From positions 248,001 through 312,000 of the forward strand of contig MCGE01000044.1 of the NCBI GenBank assembly GCA_002105175.1: a stretch of 64,000 bases of DNA, written 5' to 3'. The notes beneath the pieces are model-generated. The model was not told the DNA's origin and searched no databases. It saw nothing but the letters and a program-made list of their open reading frames with translations. The position numbers were made by a program, and so were the translations under genes. Below are positions 46,440-57,693 of the stretch, piece by piece. The DNA is from Absidia repens. Taxonomy: Eukaryota; Mucoromycota; Mucoromycetes; Mucorales; Cunninghamellaceae. Position 1 is the stretch's first letter; each line of letters opens with the position of its first letter.

Positions 46440-47560
46440 TTGAAATGTGGGTTTTGATGGTATGAGATTATACAGTTGCCATATTTTACACTGTGGGGCG
46501 AAGGGCGAGAAACTCAGAGTGGGTATCGATACCTACGCCATTTCGCTCTTCAGTGGCATTTCCACAGAGCTTCAGTGATTTTCATGTGCCGTTTTATATA
46601 AGTGATTTTTTTTTATTGTCATCATTATTTCATAAATAAAGACAATAAACTGATGTATACAGTATGCCTAGCCAAGCGAAGACTAATATTTTATAGTAAA
46701 GGTTATATTGGTGACATGACCTAGGTTCATTAATATTAATTGATAGAGCAGCAAATATATCTAATATTAAATAATCCAGGACTGCCAACCAGTTGTTTGA
46801 TCTTTGAGGAGAAGGGATGTGCAAGGTGTGCAAGGTAGGTAAACTAGAAACCGTGTAGTCAATAAGTCACTCACAAAATATCAATAATAATGACAGTTTT
46901 TACTACTGTATGGTTCACTAATAAAAAGAAATATTTTATTGAAGTATATTGATCGGCATTAAACTAAAGACGAGAGGTTCATTTTCATAAGAGATTTAAT
47001 GGGAGCATCTGGTAGTAGGTGGGAGACTAACAGGGAGGCTGATGAGAGTTAGGTTAATTGTCCACTCAAATCTAAACATACAATCACAAAAAAGTTTCTA
47101 AAATACTGCACGAGACGTAATAAAGACTGAAGGGATATATGTTATCGAAGCAGAACAACGATCTATACTAACGAAAATGGGTGTTGGTAGTAAAAAACGG
47201 ATCTATTGTACAATACATGAGAGAAACTTATGGGATATTTTTATTAAAGAAAGTAGAAAAAAGACATAATTTATTCAGATGTAGAATCAAGCTATAAGAC
47301 TAAGCTACTTTAATGAAGACTCCAAAAAAAAAAGCTAACTAATGGTTGTTCAAAATCCTAGATCCAAAATGAAAGGGTTTCCCCATGCATGTTGTGATCC
47401 CTGCACTGAAGCCCCCTTCTAAACTAGTCCTGACACTAATCTAAGGTCACCATAACGTCAAAGAAATTTCAATGGTGAATGAAAAACGGAAAGAAAAGGA
47501 AAAAAATAAAAATATCACATAGGCGGTGTTTTATCAATGGGCGGCATTTAAAAGTTTATC
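46440..47560 (+). repeat. Dispersed element, long copy (similar throughout to 54400-55500)
   Basis: Core at 47364-47387. The left end has GTGGGTTTTGATGGTATGAG (46446) and CCTACGCCATTTCGCTC (46531); the middle has TAATAAAAAGAAATATTTTATTGAAG (46919, in two pieces) and GGATCTATTGTACAATACATG (47200). The right end is CACATAGGCGGTG and GGGCGGCATTTAAAAG (47516-47554). Positions 45817-46439 contain only the kinase 3' UTR and poly(T) tracts. Confidence 0.8.
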
Positions 47561-47975
47561 TTTTTATTTTTAAAAAAGGGAAGTGTGTGTTGTGGTGGAC
47601 TCCAGGAAATTGAGGCTTGTTATCATATTCTTGCTTTCAACAATATATTTTATACTAAGGCTACACGTCTTGTTTTGTAACTATAGGAGAAATGTGTGTC
47701 GTGACTGAAAAAAATAGAAACAGGGGAAGTGGGAGTATTTAGGTTTAGCTTCAATTCGTTGACAAAGAACTTCATTTGAAAAATGCAAATTTACTATTTC
47801 AACCCCAACAAACAGTTTGTTTTTTTTTTTGGATCAACAAGATAATTACCCCTCGACAACATTATATGAATATGTTGTTAAACTTAGAGATAAGTGGGTG
47901 CGGGTTCATTATATGTACATATATATAAAGGCAGATAAGACAATCAAAACAAAAAAATCACCATCATCAACCATC

Positions 47976-48806
47976 ATGAAAAAATCCACAGTGGCAGCCG
48001 TCGCTGGTGTGGTAAATGGTCTGGCGCTGGCTGCTGAAGTTGCTCGATTAGCTGAATTCTTCCAAAAAGAACCCACCTCCCCAACGATGGCCATTCCCTA
48101 TGAATCGAAACAACTTGAAGAGGATCTGCCCGAGCGACATTCTGTTACAGAAAAATGGGTATTGTCCCCTGAACACGAAACGGCGGTGCTATTGGATATC
48201 CGATCTGCCGAGCTACCTGCGGCTAAAGCATTAAGTGGTCTTCGCAAATTATATCCCCGAAAAGAAGATATTATAGGCGTCCGTATGTTAGATTGTGGAT
48301 CTAAGATGGTCATTGTATTTGCCAACACTCAACTCCAAGAGCATGCCCTTCTCTATGGATTCCAAATGAACGTCCGACATGTACTTTATGCTACCAAGGC
48401 ACTGGATAATCAATTCAAACACACGTTACTAATCATTGAAGGCTTGACTATTGACCATGTTGATTCTACTAAACAAAAATTGGAATCAAGTTGGAAGGCC
48501 TTTTTCAGCAAGACTTTGGACACAAGGGATGGTGAAAAACGCAAAAATAATGACCCAAATGATCCATGGCCCCCTAAACTACATGATGTTTACTTCCACC
48601 AATCGACTGCTGGGTTTTATAGTGGTAAGGTAACCGTCATTTTCCGAGGCTCGGTGTATTTAAGTCGAGGGCCCATCAAGCTGGAAGCCTTCAACGCTTT
48701 CTTCAACTGTAGGACGCACCAGTTATCTTCATACTGCCACCATTGTATGCGTGTGGATCACCATGAACATAACCGTTGCCCCCATGTACGCCGTGAAGCT
48801 TGTTAA
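47976..48806 (+). CDS. CCHC zinc-knuckle, gag/ORF1-like protein
   Basis: Intronless, 276 aa from the ATG at 47976, which sits 45-55 bp after a TATATAAAGG box (about 47922). Upstream in-frame ATGs exist but lie before or within the TATA box. The C-terminus has one knuckle, C-x2-C-x5-H-x4-C (YCHHCMRVDHHEHNRC). The middle (VRMLDCGSKMVIVFANTQLQ; VIFRGSVYLSRGPIKLEAF) resembles the RRM-like part of non-LTR retrotransposon ORF1 or gag-derived proteins. No reverse transcriptase, integrase or terminal repeats lie next to it. It may be a solitary, possibly domesticated retroelement protein that binds RNA; this is inferred from layout. Confidence 0.6.
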   Translation: MKKSTVAAVAGVVNGLALAAEVARLAEFFQKEPTSPTMAIPYESKQLEEDLPERHSVTEKWVLSPEHETAVLLDIRSAELPAAKALSGLRKLYPRKEDIIGVRMLDCGSKMVIVFANTQLQEHALLYGFQMNVRHVLYATKALDNQFKHTLLIIEGLTIDHVDSTKQKLESSWKAFFSKTLDTRDGEKRKNNDPNDPWPPKLHDVYFHQSTAGFYSGKVTVIFRGSVYLSRGPIKLEAFNAFFNCRTHQLSSYCHHCMRVDHHEHNRCPHVRREAC

Positions 48807-49326
48807 AAAACAGCACTGTGTCGTCTGCCCATGATTCCTTTTGTGCACCCTTATTCTCTAGTTTGATTTTTTTTACCCACCCCTCTCGTGAATACCTTTA
48901 TCCCTTACTCTCTTTTCTCTAGTAAGCATAACTTTAGTTGTTCAAATAAAAACACGTATCACATCATATTTTATTTCATATCATTGCTCTATTTATTGTA
49001 CAGTCTGTCAATTGGGAATCTTTTTAACGAGACTGACATTTCAAATATTTCAAACAAAAAACAACCCACCAATAATAACACAACACAAAAACAGATAAGA
49101 AACATAATTCGAGATCATGATATATACAAAAGATTGTCCTTTATTATTCAATGTTGAAATCAATCATAAAAGATATCATAGGAATGAAGGAAGGGATGAT
49201 AGAGGAATGCTAAAAATTATGTCACAAATGAGTAGAAAAGAAAAAAAAAGTGATGATGGAGGGGATGGAAGTGAAATTTGTACACAAATATATATATAAC
49301 TAAATGAAGAAGGAGGAGAGAGGGAT

Positions 49327-50572
49327 CTAAATATATTCAGGAGGCTGTATAAGAGACTTGACATGATCAGGCACCTTGTCTTCAGGATATCGCCATTCAG
49401 GATGATTGTAAAGCTCCAGGGTGTCGGACTTGTACCATTTGGGAAAGTCGATAGAAGAGGGATGATGAAGAGAGCCATCCAGTTCCTTTTCCAAAAGACT
49501 TGAGCGACAGGCCACATCACGATGGATTTGAAGCTGATGGAATCGAGCGGGGGACTGACTGCAGCTGTGTCCACTCTTGTATGCTAAAAAGGTCAAAGCA
49601 GCCTGATCTTGTCGGTGGTTCTTTCTCGATGAGCCAGGAGGAGCGATACAATTCTTGTCCTTGCCACAGAGATACCATGGGATCATGATGTCGTTGACGA
49701 TGGTGGTATTGGTAGTGTCAAATCCGACGGCGGCACCATTGCAGTTGATACTGTTGGCGTAGGTGCGAGCGTTGGCCCCATAGTAGTCGTACATGCCTTG
49801 ATGTGTCCAGCGTCCCATGGTGTAAGAGCTTCGAGGAGACCAAAACCCGCCATGTTGTTGGATGATGGATGGAATGTTGCGCAAAAAGTCTGCCGTCACC
49901 ACATTGCCAGCGTCTAGCCATACCAAAGTGCCACCGTACTTGATCCGTGCTTCGTTGACAATGCCAGTTTTCCAAGCGTATTCACCTGCGTTGATGGCCA
50001 CATCCCAAAATCGAGGGTATTGGTGATAATCAAATGTTTCCACTTCATCCATCAGGCCATGATCCATCAGTTGGCCCAGCACCGGTAGTTGTGTTCGGTT
50101 CATGCCAATGTTGTAAACAACCACACGCGGGAAATCTTCAGGAGCAAGTTGGGACCGCAACGCGTTCAGTGAATATAAAAAGTTTTCCAAAGAGCAAAGG
50201 TGATTGGCGCTGGAGGCTGTAATGATGGTGTAAGTATAATTCTTTCGTTTAGGTGGTGTTCTTTGGCTGATGGCTTGCTGTTCGTCTGCTAGTAGGAACT
50301 CAGTGTCGTCCATGAGTAACTCCATATCGCCTGACCGACAAAGTTGCGCATCGGAAGTGCAGTTGTCTAAAAGAAAAAATAAATATTGTATTTTAGTTTG
50401 CATTCTTATTTTTTCTTGACATGAACTGCATTCCGTTACCTGTATGATTGATTTTGATGCTACACATGAAGAAGAAACCGATCAGAAAGATCATGACAAG
50501 TTGAGTCATGATCCACTTTTTAGACGTTGATTTCTGAGGAGTAGATATAGATTGTGGAAGTGAAGCAACCAT
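49327..50572 (-). CDS. Type II membrane glycosyltransferase-like protein (DUF1647-like)
   Basis: Exons 50572..50440 and 50366..49327 give 390 aa (an ATG seven codons upstream, at 50593, is also possible). The layout is typical of Golgi transferases: short cytosolic tail with KK, one transmembrane helix at about 21-39, a stem, then a lumenal domain. Motifs: YTIITASSANHLCSLENFLYS, FPRVVVYNIGM, WLDAGNVVTADF (an Asp-containing nucleotide-sugar-type motif) and RQDQAALTFLAYKSGHSC. N-glycosylation sites (NYT, NRT, NTT) are present. This resembles the DUF1647 group of putative glycosyltransferases. Donor and acceptor are unknown. It is convergent with the gene at 47976. Confidence 0.7.
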
Positions 50573-50593
50573 ATTCACAACGTATATTGTCAA

Positions 50594-51657
50594 AAAGAAG
50601 AGAGGAAGAGAGAGGGGAGAGGGAGGAGAGGACGAGGTATATAAACAAATAGAAAAAGAAAAGAAAAAGAGACAAGCAAAAGAGAATAAGTGAATTTTTT
50701 ATATATTTTTTAAAACCCAGAAGTTCCAAAAAAAGAATTCAGTAACTGAAGTTTAATCTATCGAAAAAAAACGGGTCCCTGCCTCCTTTTTATTTTTAGC
50801 AACAAGTATAATCACCCAAACTGTGAGTTTCTTTGAAAAATAGGAAAGGAGTCATGGATCTAAAATACATATAACACTCCGTACCTCAATCTTTTCATAT
50901 ACCATATGCTTCATTGATTTGATTAAAAAATAAAAACAGTAGTGTTTCCTCCATTCATTTAAGAATGTTCTTGTTTACCAAATAGCACAGTGCAATCATA
51001 TAATTTGATGGCTTATGTTTATTTTATTTCCTTCTCCTATAAACGCCTCTTTTTAACACATACATTCTTGCACTTCTTCAACGACATTTTAAGCACCGAT
51101 TGTCTTGCAAAAAGAAAGGAAAGAAAAGAAAGTCGATTGTAATGGTTTCAGTTGCAAACCATTAACAGGTAACTGTAACTTAAACGATGCTGTACTTTGC
51201 AATACTATAAAAAATAAAAATAAAAAAAAAAGGTCCTCTATCATTATTAAGTATAATCTTTAAATATTTTTAAAACAAACCCTCATCTAATGTTGGCTAT
51301 TGTACTGCGCTGAAAGTAATTTGCTTTCTTAGGAAATGGAGCTGGAGATAAAAATAGGTTCTTACATGGCACTGACGCAGCAGGATTTTACCATTGACTG
51401 TAAGAAAGCTTATTTTTGATAACATAATGAAAATTTCGGTCGTGGCAACCATTGGGTCTTCAGTTTACAATTCGTAGCTGAATCAAATGCCCAAGGCAAT
51501 ATTATTGTTCCTGAGAAGCAGACCATTTTTCATTGGCTGAGAATTTTCCCATCGTGATTATTCTTGCTTGTGGGCAGTCCTTGGCTAATTTTCTCTTTTT
51601 TGCCCGCATTTTTTTTTTATCACTCTCTCACCTCACTTCGCACTACCCACGAAAACA
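50594..51657. other. Intergenic between two divergent genes, no gene seen
   Basis: AT-rich at 50600-51300. The stretch 51300-51600 is less AT-biased (for example GGAGCTGGAGATAAAAATAGG, CAACCATTGGGTCTTCAG) and could hold a non-coding RNA or regulatory sites. I found no C/D, H/ACA, tRNA or coding pattern I can support. Confidence 0.45.
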
Positions 51658-52222
51658 ATGTTGATCTATCTTATCCTCCTTCTGTTTATATGTCTCATCA
51701 GTAAGTCATCACTCTTCTACATTGTATACTTTTTATATACTCTTCTTTCATCTTCTTTTTGCAATAGTATGTTACGTCTTTCGCCAACGACTCGTGGACT
51801 TGGCATCAGCTGCTGCTGACCAAATGAACCGACTTCTTGGCTATCACTTACTACCAACTAATGCTGGATCATTCGAAAGTGATATTGAAGATGGATTGAC
51901 CAGCAGTCAGTTTGACCTGACGGATAATCTCGGTGATCAAGAAACTAGGGCTGGTTTGAAAGACAAGGAAGAAATCATCAAGATTATGAAACGACAAAAA
52001 GTCTCCTTTGACCAAGCAAGACTGATTCGACAACAGAAACTATTAAAGAAGAATGTAAGCGAACCAAAAGTTGAACAGATATGGTATTTATATTTGCTAG
52101 AGGAAGAAGCTCTGACTGTACCCTTTCTTTTTGCCTACGCACAACTCTTTTAGAATATTGATCCCACTACTGGCTTGCCTATGGACCCTAAGTTTGTTTC
52201 CTTTGGCAGTACATCATCATGA
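51658..52222 (+). CDS. DUF2015-family small membrane-anchored protein
   Basis: Exons 51658..51700, 51768..52054 and 52154..52222 give 132 aa. An N-terminal transmembrane helix (MLIYLILLLFICLIICYVF) is followed by the family hallmarks SFESDIEDGLTSSQFDL, TRAGL, EEIIKIMKRQKVSFDQARLI and DPTTGLPMDPKFVSFGS. DUF2015 proteins are widespread in fungi and uncharacterised. The topology suggests a tail facing the cytosol from an internal membrane. The start is fixed by the hydrophobic N-terminus and by splice phase. A convergent gene begins its 3' end at 52755. Confidence 0.85.
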
Positions 52223-52754
52223 TCCCCTCCTTCCTCACGCAGCCCCCTCTCCCCCCCTTCTTCTCTTAGCTTTTTAGTATGGTGCTCTTCTATTTAAACC
52301 CTTTACCATTCGATGTAATTATTTAGCATCTTCATTCCCCTCTACAATACATCCTTTCTCGTATAATTTACTTCACCACAATGCCCTTTTTTCTATCACC
52401 AATTTTTTTTTCTTTATCAATAAACAAATGATCATACTATCAATTACATACAATTACATACAGATATTAGTATATTTCATATATCGTCATTTCCACTCCT
52501 CATCCCGTAATACTGTTTTTTTTTTCCAATTATTCATTCTTTCATCAAAATCACTATGTTATCAAGCGCGCACAAATACACACACATATGCACACAACTT
52601 TATGCATTAATCTAGCCTATTCATTCTCTTCCACAATACATTCCCTTCCTTGGTCAATATCATTTTTCTACAAAATAAAAATCAATTATTTATTTGATTG
52701 TAAACAATAAACAAATGATGATGACTATGCTAATAACTACAACTACAACTACAA

Positions 52755-53522
52755 CTATTGACTAAATGGATCCATCCTTGGTCGTTTTTTCATTTTCCCT
52801 TTGCCCTTTATGTCGTTCTTTTCTTGTTTGTCTTCATCGGGTAGTGATGACGAAGGTACTGGTTCTTCATCTATATCATAATCAGGCGTTAATCATGTTA
52901 GTTGATGACCCCACTTTCTACTACATAATCTTCTTTTTGGCATTTCCTTACCTTGGTTGTCGTCACTATCGGCAAATCGTTTCTTTGTATTTAATGGTTC
53001 GGTTTGATCATGACTTTTTTTGCTGTTCAATGCCGCCTTCACAAATCGACCTGCTGCATCCTTGTCCACTTTCAACGTCGCTGTCGCATACATATATAGA
53101 ATTTGAGTAAATATATTGATCAGGGGAAAAAAAACATAGCCTGCTTAGTTGGTCACTTACGTTTGGGTCCTCGTCCTTCAGCCACCTTGATCTTTTCAAT
53201 ATACTTTTGCACTCGTTTTAATTCGTTGAATACATCATGTTGTTGAGGATCTTGACCTTGGGTTCTCATGTACACTACCAACATAAATAAGTAAGCAAAA
53301 AAATTCGCATTAAGTATCACATTGAGACTTACTGTAATATAAGGTGTTAATAGCGTAAGATAAAAGGACGTCGAGTTGACATTTTTCATTGATCGGTAAT
53401 GCATTATAAGTGTCCACAAGATCCTTCTTCAGTAGGGGTTGTAGATGACGTTCGATAATATCCACTCGTGACTTGAGTGCTTTGGCTGCCTTTTTTGATC
53501 GGTTGAGCTGCGCGTCATCCAT
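52755..53522 (-). CDS. C1D/Rrp47 (Lrp1)-family exosome cofactor
   Basis: Exons 53522..53333, 53274..53161, 53080..52952 and 52870..52755 give 182 aa. The N-terminal helical Sas10/C1D domain is visible (VDIIERHLQPLLKKDLVDTY, EKCQLDVLLSYAINTLYYMY, then MRTQGQDPQQHDVFNELKRV and YIEKIKVAEGRGPK), followed by AAGRFVKAAL and a Lys-rich tail (KGKGKMKKRPR) likely to bind RNA and act as a nuclear signal. Yeast Rrp47 holds Rrp6 at the nuclear exosome and assists 3' processing of snoRNAs and 5.8S rRNA. The start ATG opens directly into the conserved domain. Confidence 0.88.
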
Positions 53523-54399
53523 GGTGTGGAGTATGTAGGTTGAATGATAAAAAAAAAAAAAAAAAAATATGGAGAAAAAATTTTCCCCCTTTCAACGAGC
53601 AAAAAATAAACAATTTGATTCTCCGCCCAGGAGATGCGACACATCAACTAATCTGCTTGTCCTAGAATTATCAGACAATTTATTCAGTCGTTTTGTCAAC
53701 AGCGGCATACTCAAGTCTCATACGCCGTTGGGCACCACTGGACTCTGTACTGTGGGATGGTAAAAGATATATGATCAAAAAAAGGTAAATATGAAATATT
53801 GTAATTATGCTTCTATTTGCAAACTTTGTACTTCCCACGTACTCTCTTTTTTATGTAGAAGATCCCTTTTTGCTCGCTATGGTAGTATTACAGTGCTTCC
53901 AAATGAAAAGGCTGTACTGTAATTTGATTATGTATCAACTTGATGCACACATTATTGCGACCGATTTAGTGATAACATTATTAGCATATCAATTTTTTTT
54001 TCTACGACCAGTATGTACGTCTTTCTATTTTATTATGTATCACATCCTTTCTCCTTTACTATGATATGTATATGTACACTTTTTTTACTTCATATTTTAT
54101 ACTTAATTTATACTCTACTGTACAATGTATATGGTATAATTCTTCTCCTCCCTCTTTAATCACCTTCCTAGTATTTGACTTGAAAATAAATATTCTTCAA
54201 AGAAAATTTTTTTATTTTTTTATAAAAACTGCTTTCTTTGTTTTATATGAACCTTTTTACTTTTATCAATTATGAGAATACTTTTAGGAGCACTTCTGAC
54301 TGATCGTTGTTTTTTTAAGTACTAAAAAAGGCAAACGATTTTTGCCTTCGAAGTTTCCTAGTCCGACGAAATTTAAGCAAGAGCAACAGTGTTGGGGAG
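53523..54399. other. Intergenic, no gene seen
   Basis: AT-rich, with several hydrophobic open frames (53807-54275) that show no family resemblance or splice structure. I leave them uncalled. Confidence 0.5.
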
Positions 54400-55500
54400 G
54401 GGTGAGTGATGTGAAATTCAGCCTGGGCATTGACACCTACGGCATTTCGCACTTTGCTGGGTTTGTCCTCAGAACTTCAGTGACTTTAGTTTGAGGTTTA
54501 GTGAGAGGCTTATTATCATCATTATGCCATACGTAATAAAAATAATGAACTGATGTATATAGTGTGTCTACTCAAGCGAAGACCATAATATTTTTTTAGT
54601 GAAGAATACACTGGAGACATAGCCTAGGTTTTTTAATATTGGCATCCCCTACATTTCATATTAAATGGTCCAAGACTGCCACCCAGTTGTTTTGGCTTTG
54701 AGTGGAGACAGGGTGGGAAAACTTGAAAGCAAGTGCTCGATAAGGTTTTCTCAAAAGATCGACAATAACAATATTTCTCACTATCACATTGGACATGGGA
54801 TAGTTAACAAATCAAAATTCATAGTTTATTGAAGTATATTGATAGGTACTAAACTAGAAACATATAGTTCATTATCACATGAGATCTAAAGGAAGGATCT
54901 AATGGAGGTAGTAAGTGGAAGGTTAACAGGGAGACAGACAAGAGGGAGCGCAATTAATCATCCACTCTAATCTAAATGTGCAACAGTAAATAGTTATCTA
55001 ATATACTGTACAACGGGTAATGAAGACTGAAGGATATTTGTTATTGAAGCGCAACGATCTATACTAACGAAAAAGATGATGGTAGTAGAAAAAAAAAAGG
55101 ATTTATTGTACAAGACATGGGAGAGGCTTATATGACAGTTTCATTAAATTATGAAAAAAACAACAACTTTTTATTGAGATGTGGATACTAACTATGACAT
55201 ACTAACCCTAAACTAAGCTAATGGCGACACCAAAAAGCCAACTAATGGTACTCTCAGATCCTGAATCCAAAATGAAAGGGTTTCCCCATGCATGTTGTAA
55301 TCCCTGAGCTGAAAACCCTTCTAAACTAATCCTGGCGCTAATCCAAGTTCACCCAAACCTCAAAACGGTCGTAATAATGAAGAGGGAGAGAAAAAAGGGA
55401 AAAAAAAAAACGCAAAAGAAAAGATTCCGAAAAAATAAAAATTGGGGGTTCACGTGGGCGGGACTTGAAATGTTTTAGCGGTGGCTCGTGTGTGGATTTG
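54400..55500 (+). repeat. Dispersed element, long copy with the clearest promoter-like right end
   Basis: Core at 55267-55290. It is collinear with 46440-47560: CCTACGGCATTTCGCAC (54440), ATGAACTGATGTATATAG (54546), AGTTTATTGAAGTATATTG (54823), GGATTTATTGTACAAGAC (55098). The right end carries CACGTGGGCGGGACTTG (55451-55467). Read on the minus strand: CACGTG box, pyrimidine tract, core, then AATAAA signals. Positions 55501-56127 hold only the EMC2 promoter region. Confidence 0.85.
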
Positions 55501-56127
55501 GTTGTGAATTGTATAGAAACGGCCATTCTAGATGAATAAGAAAATAAGAAGAAATGAATACACTAAAAAATAAACAGTGATGGGAGCATAAAAGTGTAAT
55601 AGTTGAAATGCATTGGAAAGTTTCGACGGGAAAGCACTTTTTCAATCACAATTGACCTAGACCAGATTTTTTCACATACTTTATATGTACTGGAAAATAA
55701 GATGTCACTCTCTAGTTCAAAACTACGAGCAAAAAAAAAAACAAACTAAAATCCAATGGAAATGAGGTCTTGTGTCAAGCTGGATTAAAATAACAAGAAG
55801 GCAAGCCTATGCGAGATGAAGATAATATGTAGATCATATGGGCAGAGTAAATACATTGACATATATTTCATAACATGATACAAGTAAAGACAATAAGATG
55901 GTAACTTTTTTATTTAACTAAACAATCCTAAGGGGCCATTATTTCATTCAGCATTTTTTTCGGAATTGGGGAGTGCAATGACCAGTCAAAAAATCAAAAA
56001 AAAAAAACGAAGACGCGGGGTTCCAATATATTAACTGTTCGTATTATTTTCGTTGACGCCTTTTTTCTTTTCTTTTCCTTTCCTTGCCAGCAACACTTTA
56101 TCTCCTTATCATATAAAGCTCGCAACC

Positions 56128-57302
56128 ATGCCACGTTTCGATTACGCTGAAGCTTTAGAAGAATTGAAACTGTATAGGCTGACGAATGAACGACAGTCAG
56201 AAAAGGTAGCCGGTCTCGGTGCTCGTCTCATACGTGACAACTATTCATCAAAACTTGGAGATGAAGGTAACAAATATGAAGTTCGAGAAGGGGAGTATTT
56301 ACGGATATCATCAACTAACATGTTATGTTTTTTGTTTCTTAGTATGGCCTTTATATGAGCAAATATGCATTGCTGCTTTAGATGTGGACGATCAAGCTCT
56401 TGCTAACGTAAGTCAAAAAAAAAAAAAAAAAAAAATGGGACCATGGGCTCCTTCCTGAATATAACACGTTGATATTTTTGACTTATATCATTATTGACGT
56501 TTGACAGAGATGTATAGAACATTTACAAAAGCGGTTTGGTGAATCATCGCTTCGCTTCCGGCGATTGCTTGGAATGCGTCATGAAGCAGCTGGTCGATTA
56601 GATGAAGCACAGCAAATATATGACAGTATTCTTCAAGAAGACGAAACAAACATGGTAAGGACGTATGCATACACCCCCCCCACTCATCCAAGATAATACC
56701 ATTTTGGCATCTAATCCATCCGTTTATTTTATTTGATGTCATATAGCTGGCGTCCAAGCGGCAAATTGCGTTGCTCAAGGCTAGAAACAAGGATCAAGAA
56801 GTGGTGGACGCATTAACAAAGTACTTGGATACGTATTATGATGATTTTGAGGCATGGCTCGAACTTTGTGAAGTATATGTGAACCAATACATGTATGAGC
56901 AAGCGGCATTTTGCTGTGAAGAACTGGTGCTTCTCCAACCTACGAATCACATCGTGTATCTTAAGTATGCTGAAATCCTTTATACTCTTCAACATTATTC
57001 TTTGGCTTTGAAACACTACTGCAAGGTATTGGAACTGTGCACGGATCATGTTAGGGCTTTATATGGTCTTCACTTGGTAAGAAAAAATCATTATATGAAT
57101 AAGAAGAAATCATAAGACTCACTTTTTTTTTTGTGTTTGTGTGTGTGGACAATCATAGTGCGCTTCCAAGTTATTGAATGACAAAGAAGTACCGCACGCT
57201 GGGAATCTCCATGTTCTGGCAACTGAACGTTTACTCGATGTATATCAAAAACAACCACAAGATATCCGCAAAATAGTAGAATCTTATTTGTCTAGTATAT
57301 AA
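56128..57302 (+). CDS. EMC2: ER membrane protein complex subunit 2 (EMC2)
   Basis: Exons 56128..56266, 56343..56407, 56508..56654, 56747..57076 and 57159..57302 give 274 aa. The chain is a TPR scaffold: LYEQICIAALDVDDQALANRC, RLLGMRHEAAGRLDEAQQIY, YLDTYYDDFEAWLELCEVYV, QAAFCCEELVLLQPTNHIVY and KYAEILYTLQHYSLALKHYC are successive repeat units characteristic of EMC2. It is the cytosolic subunit of the EMC, which inserts tail-anchored and multipass proteins into the ER. The length matches the family (about 270-300 aa). The start follows a clean ACCATG context. It is convergent with the TPX2-like gene, with 391 bp between stops. Confidence 0.95.
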
Positions 57303-57693
57303 TGATGATAGTCGTTTGGTAGTTTTTTTTTTTTATTCATATCTCCCTTTTTATGTCTTTTATCTTCAATAAATATATCATGTCATTTGAAAATCATGTA
57401 TTTTATTTTGTCATTACAACTACATATAACTACATATACATATGTGGCGATGGGGAATCTGGGGAACCATGCATATGCAATGAGGGGTGGTATACACGCA
57501 AAAACAATTTCAAAATCACACGCTCACACACATATACATAAACACAACATGGGAAAAGGAATAAAGCTATGGGAATCAAAATTTTTAGGTTTTCTTTAAT
57601 GATGGGACTTTTCATAACAACTAAGGGACTATACTACAAATAAATATAACTAAACCGAAACTACATAAAAACTGTAAAACTAAAAGCACTTGA

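Noticed and set aside
53807..54275. Hydrophobic + strand frames after the C1D gene
   Set aside because: Composition follows the T-rich DNA; no start context, splice structure or conserved pattern.
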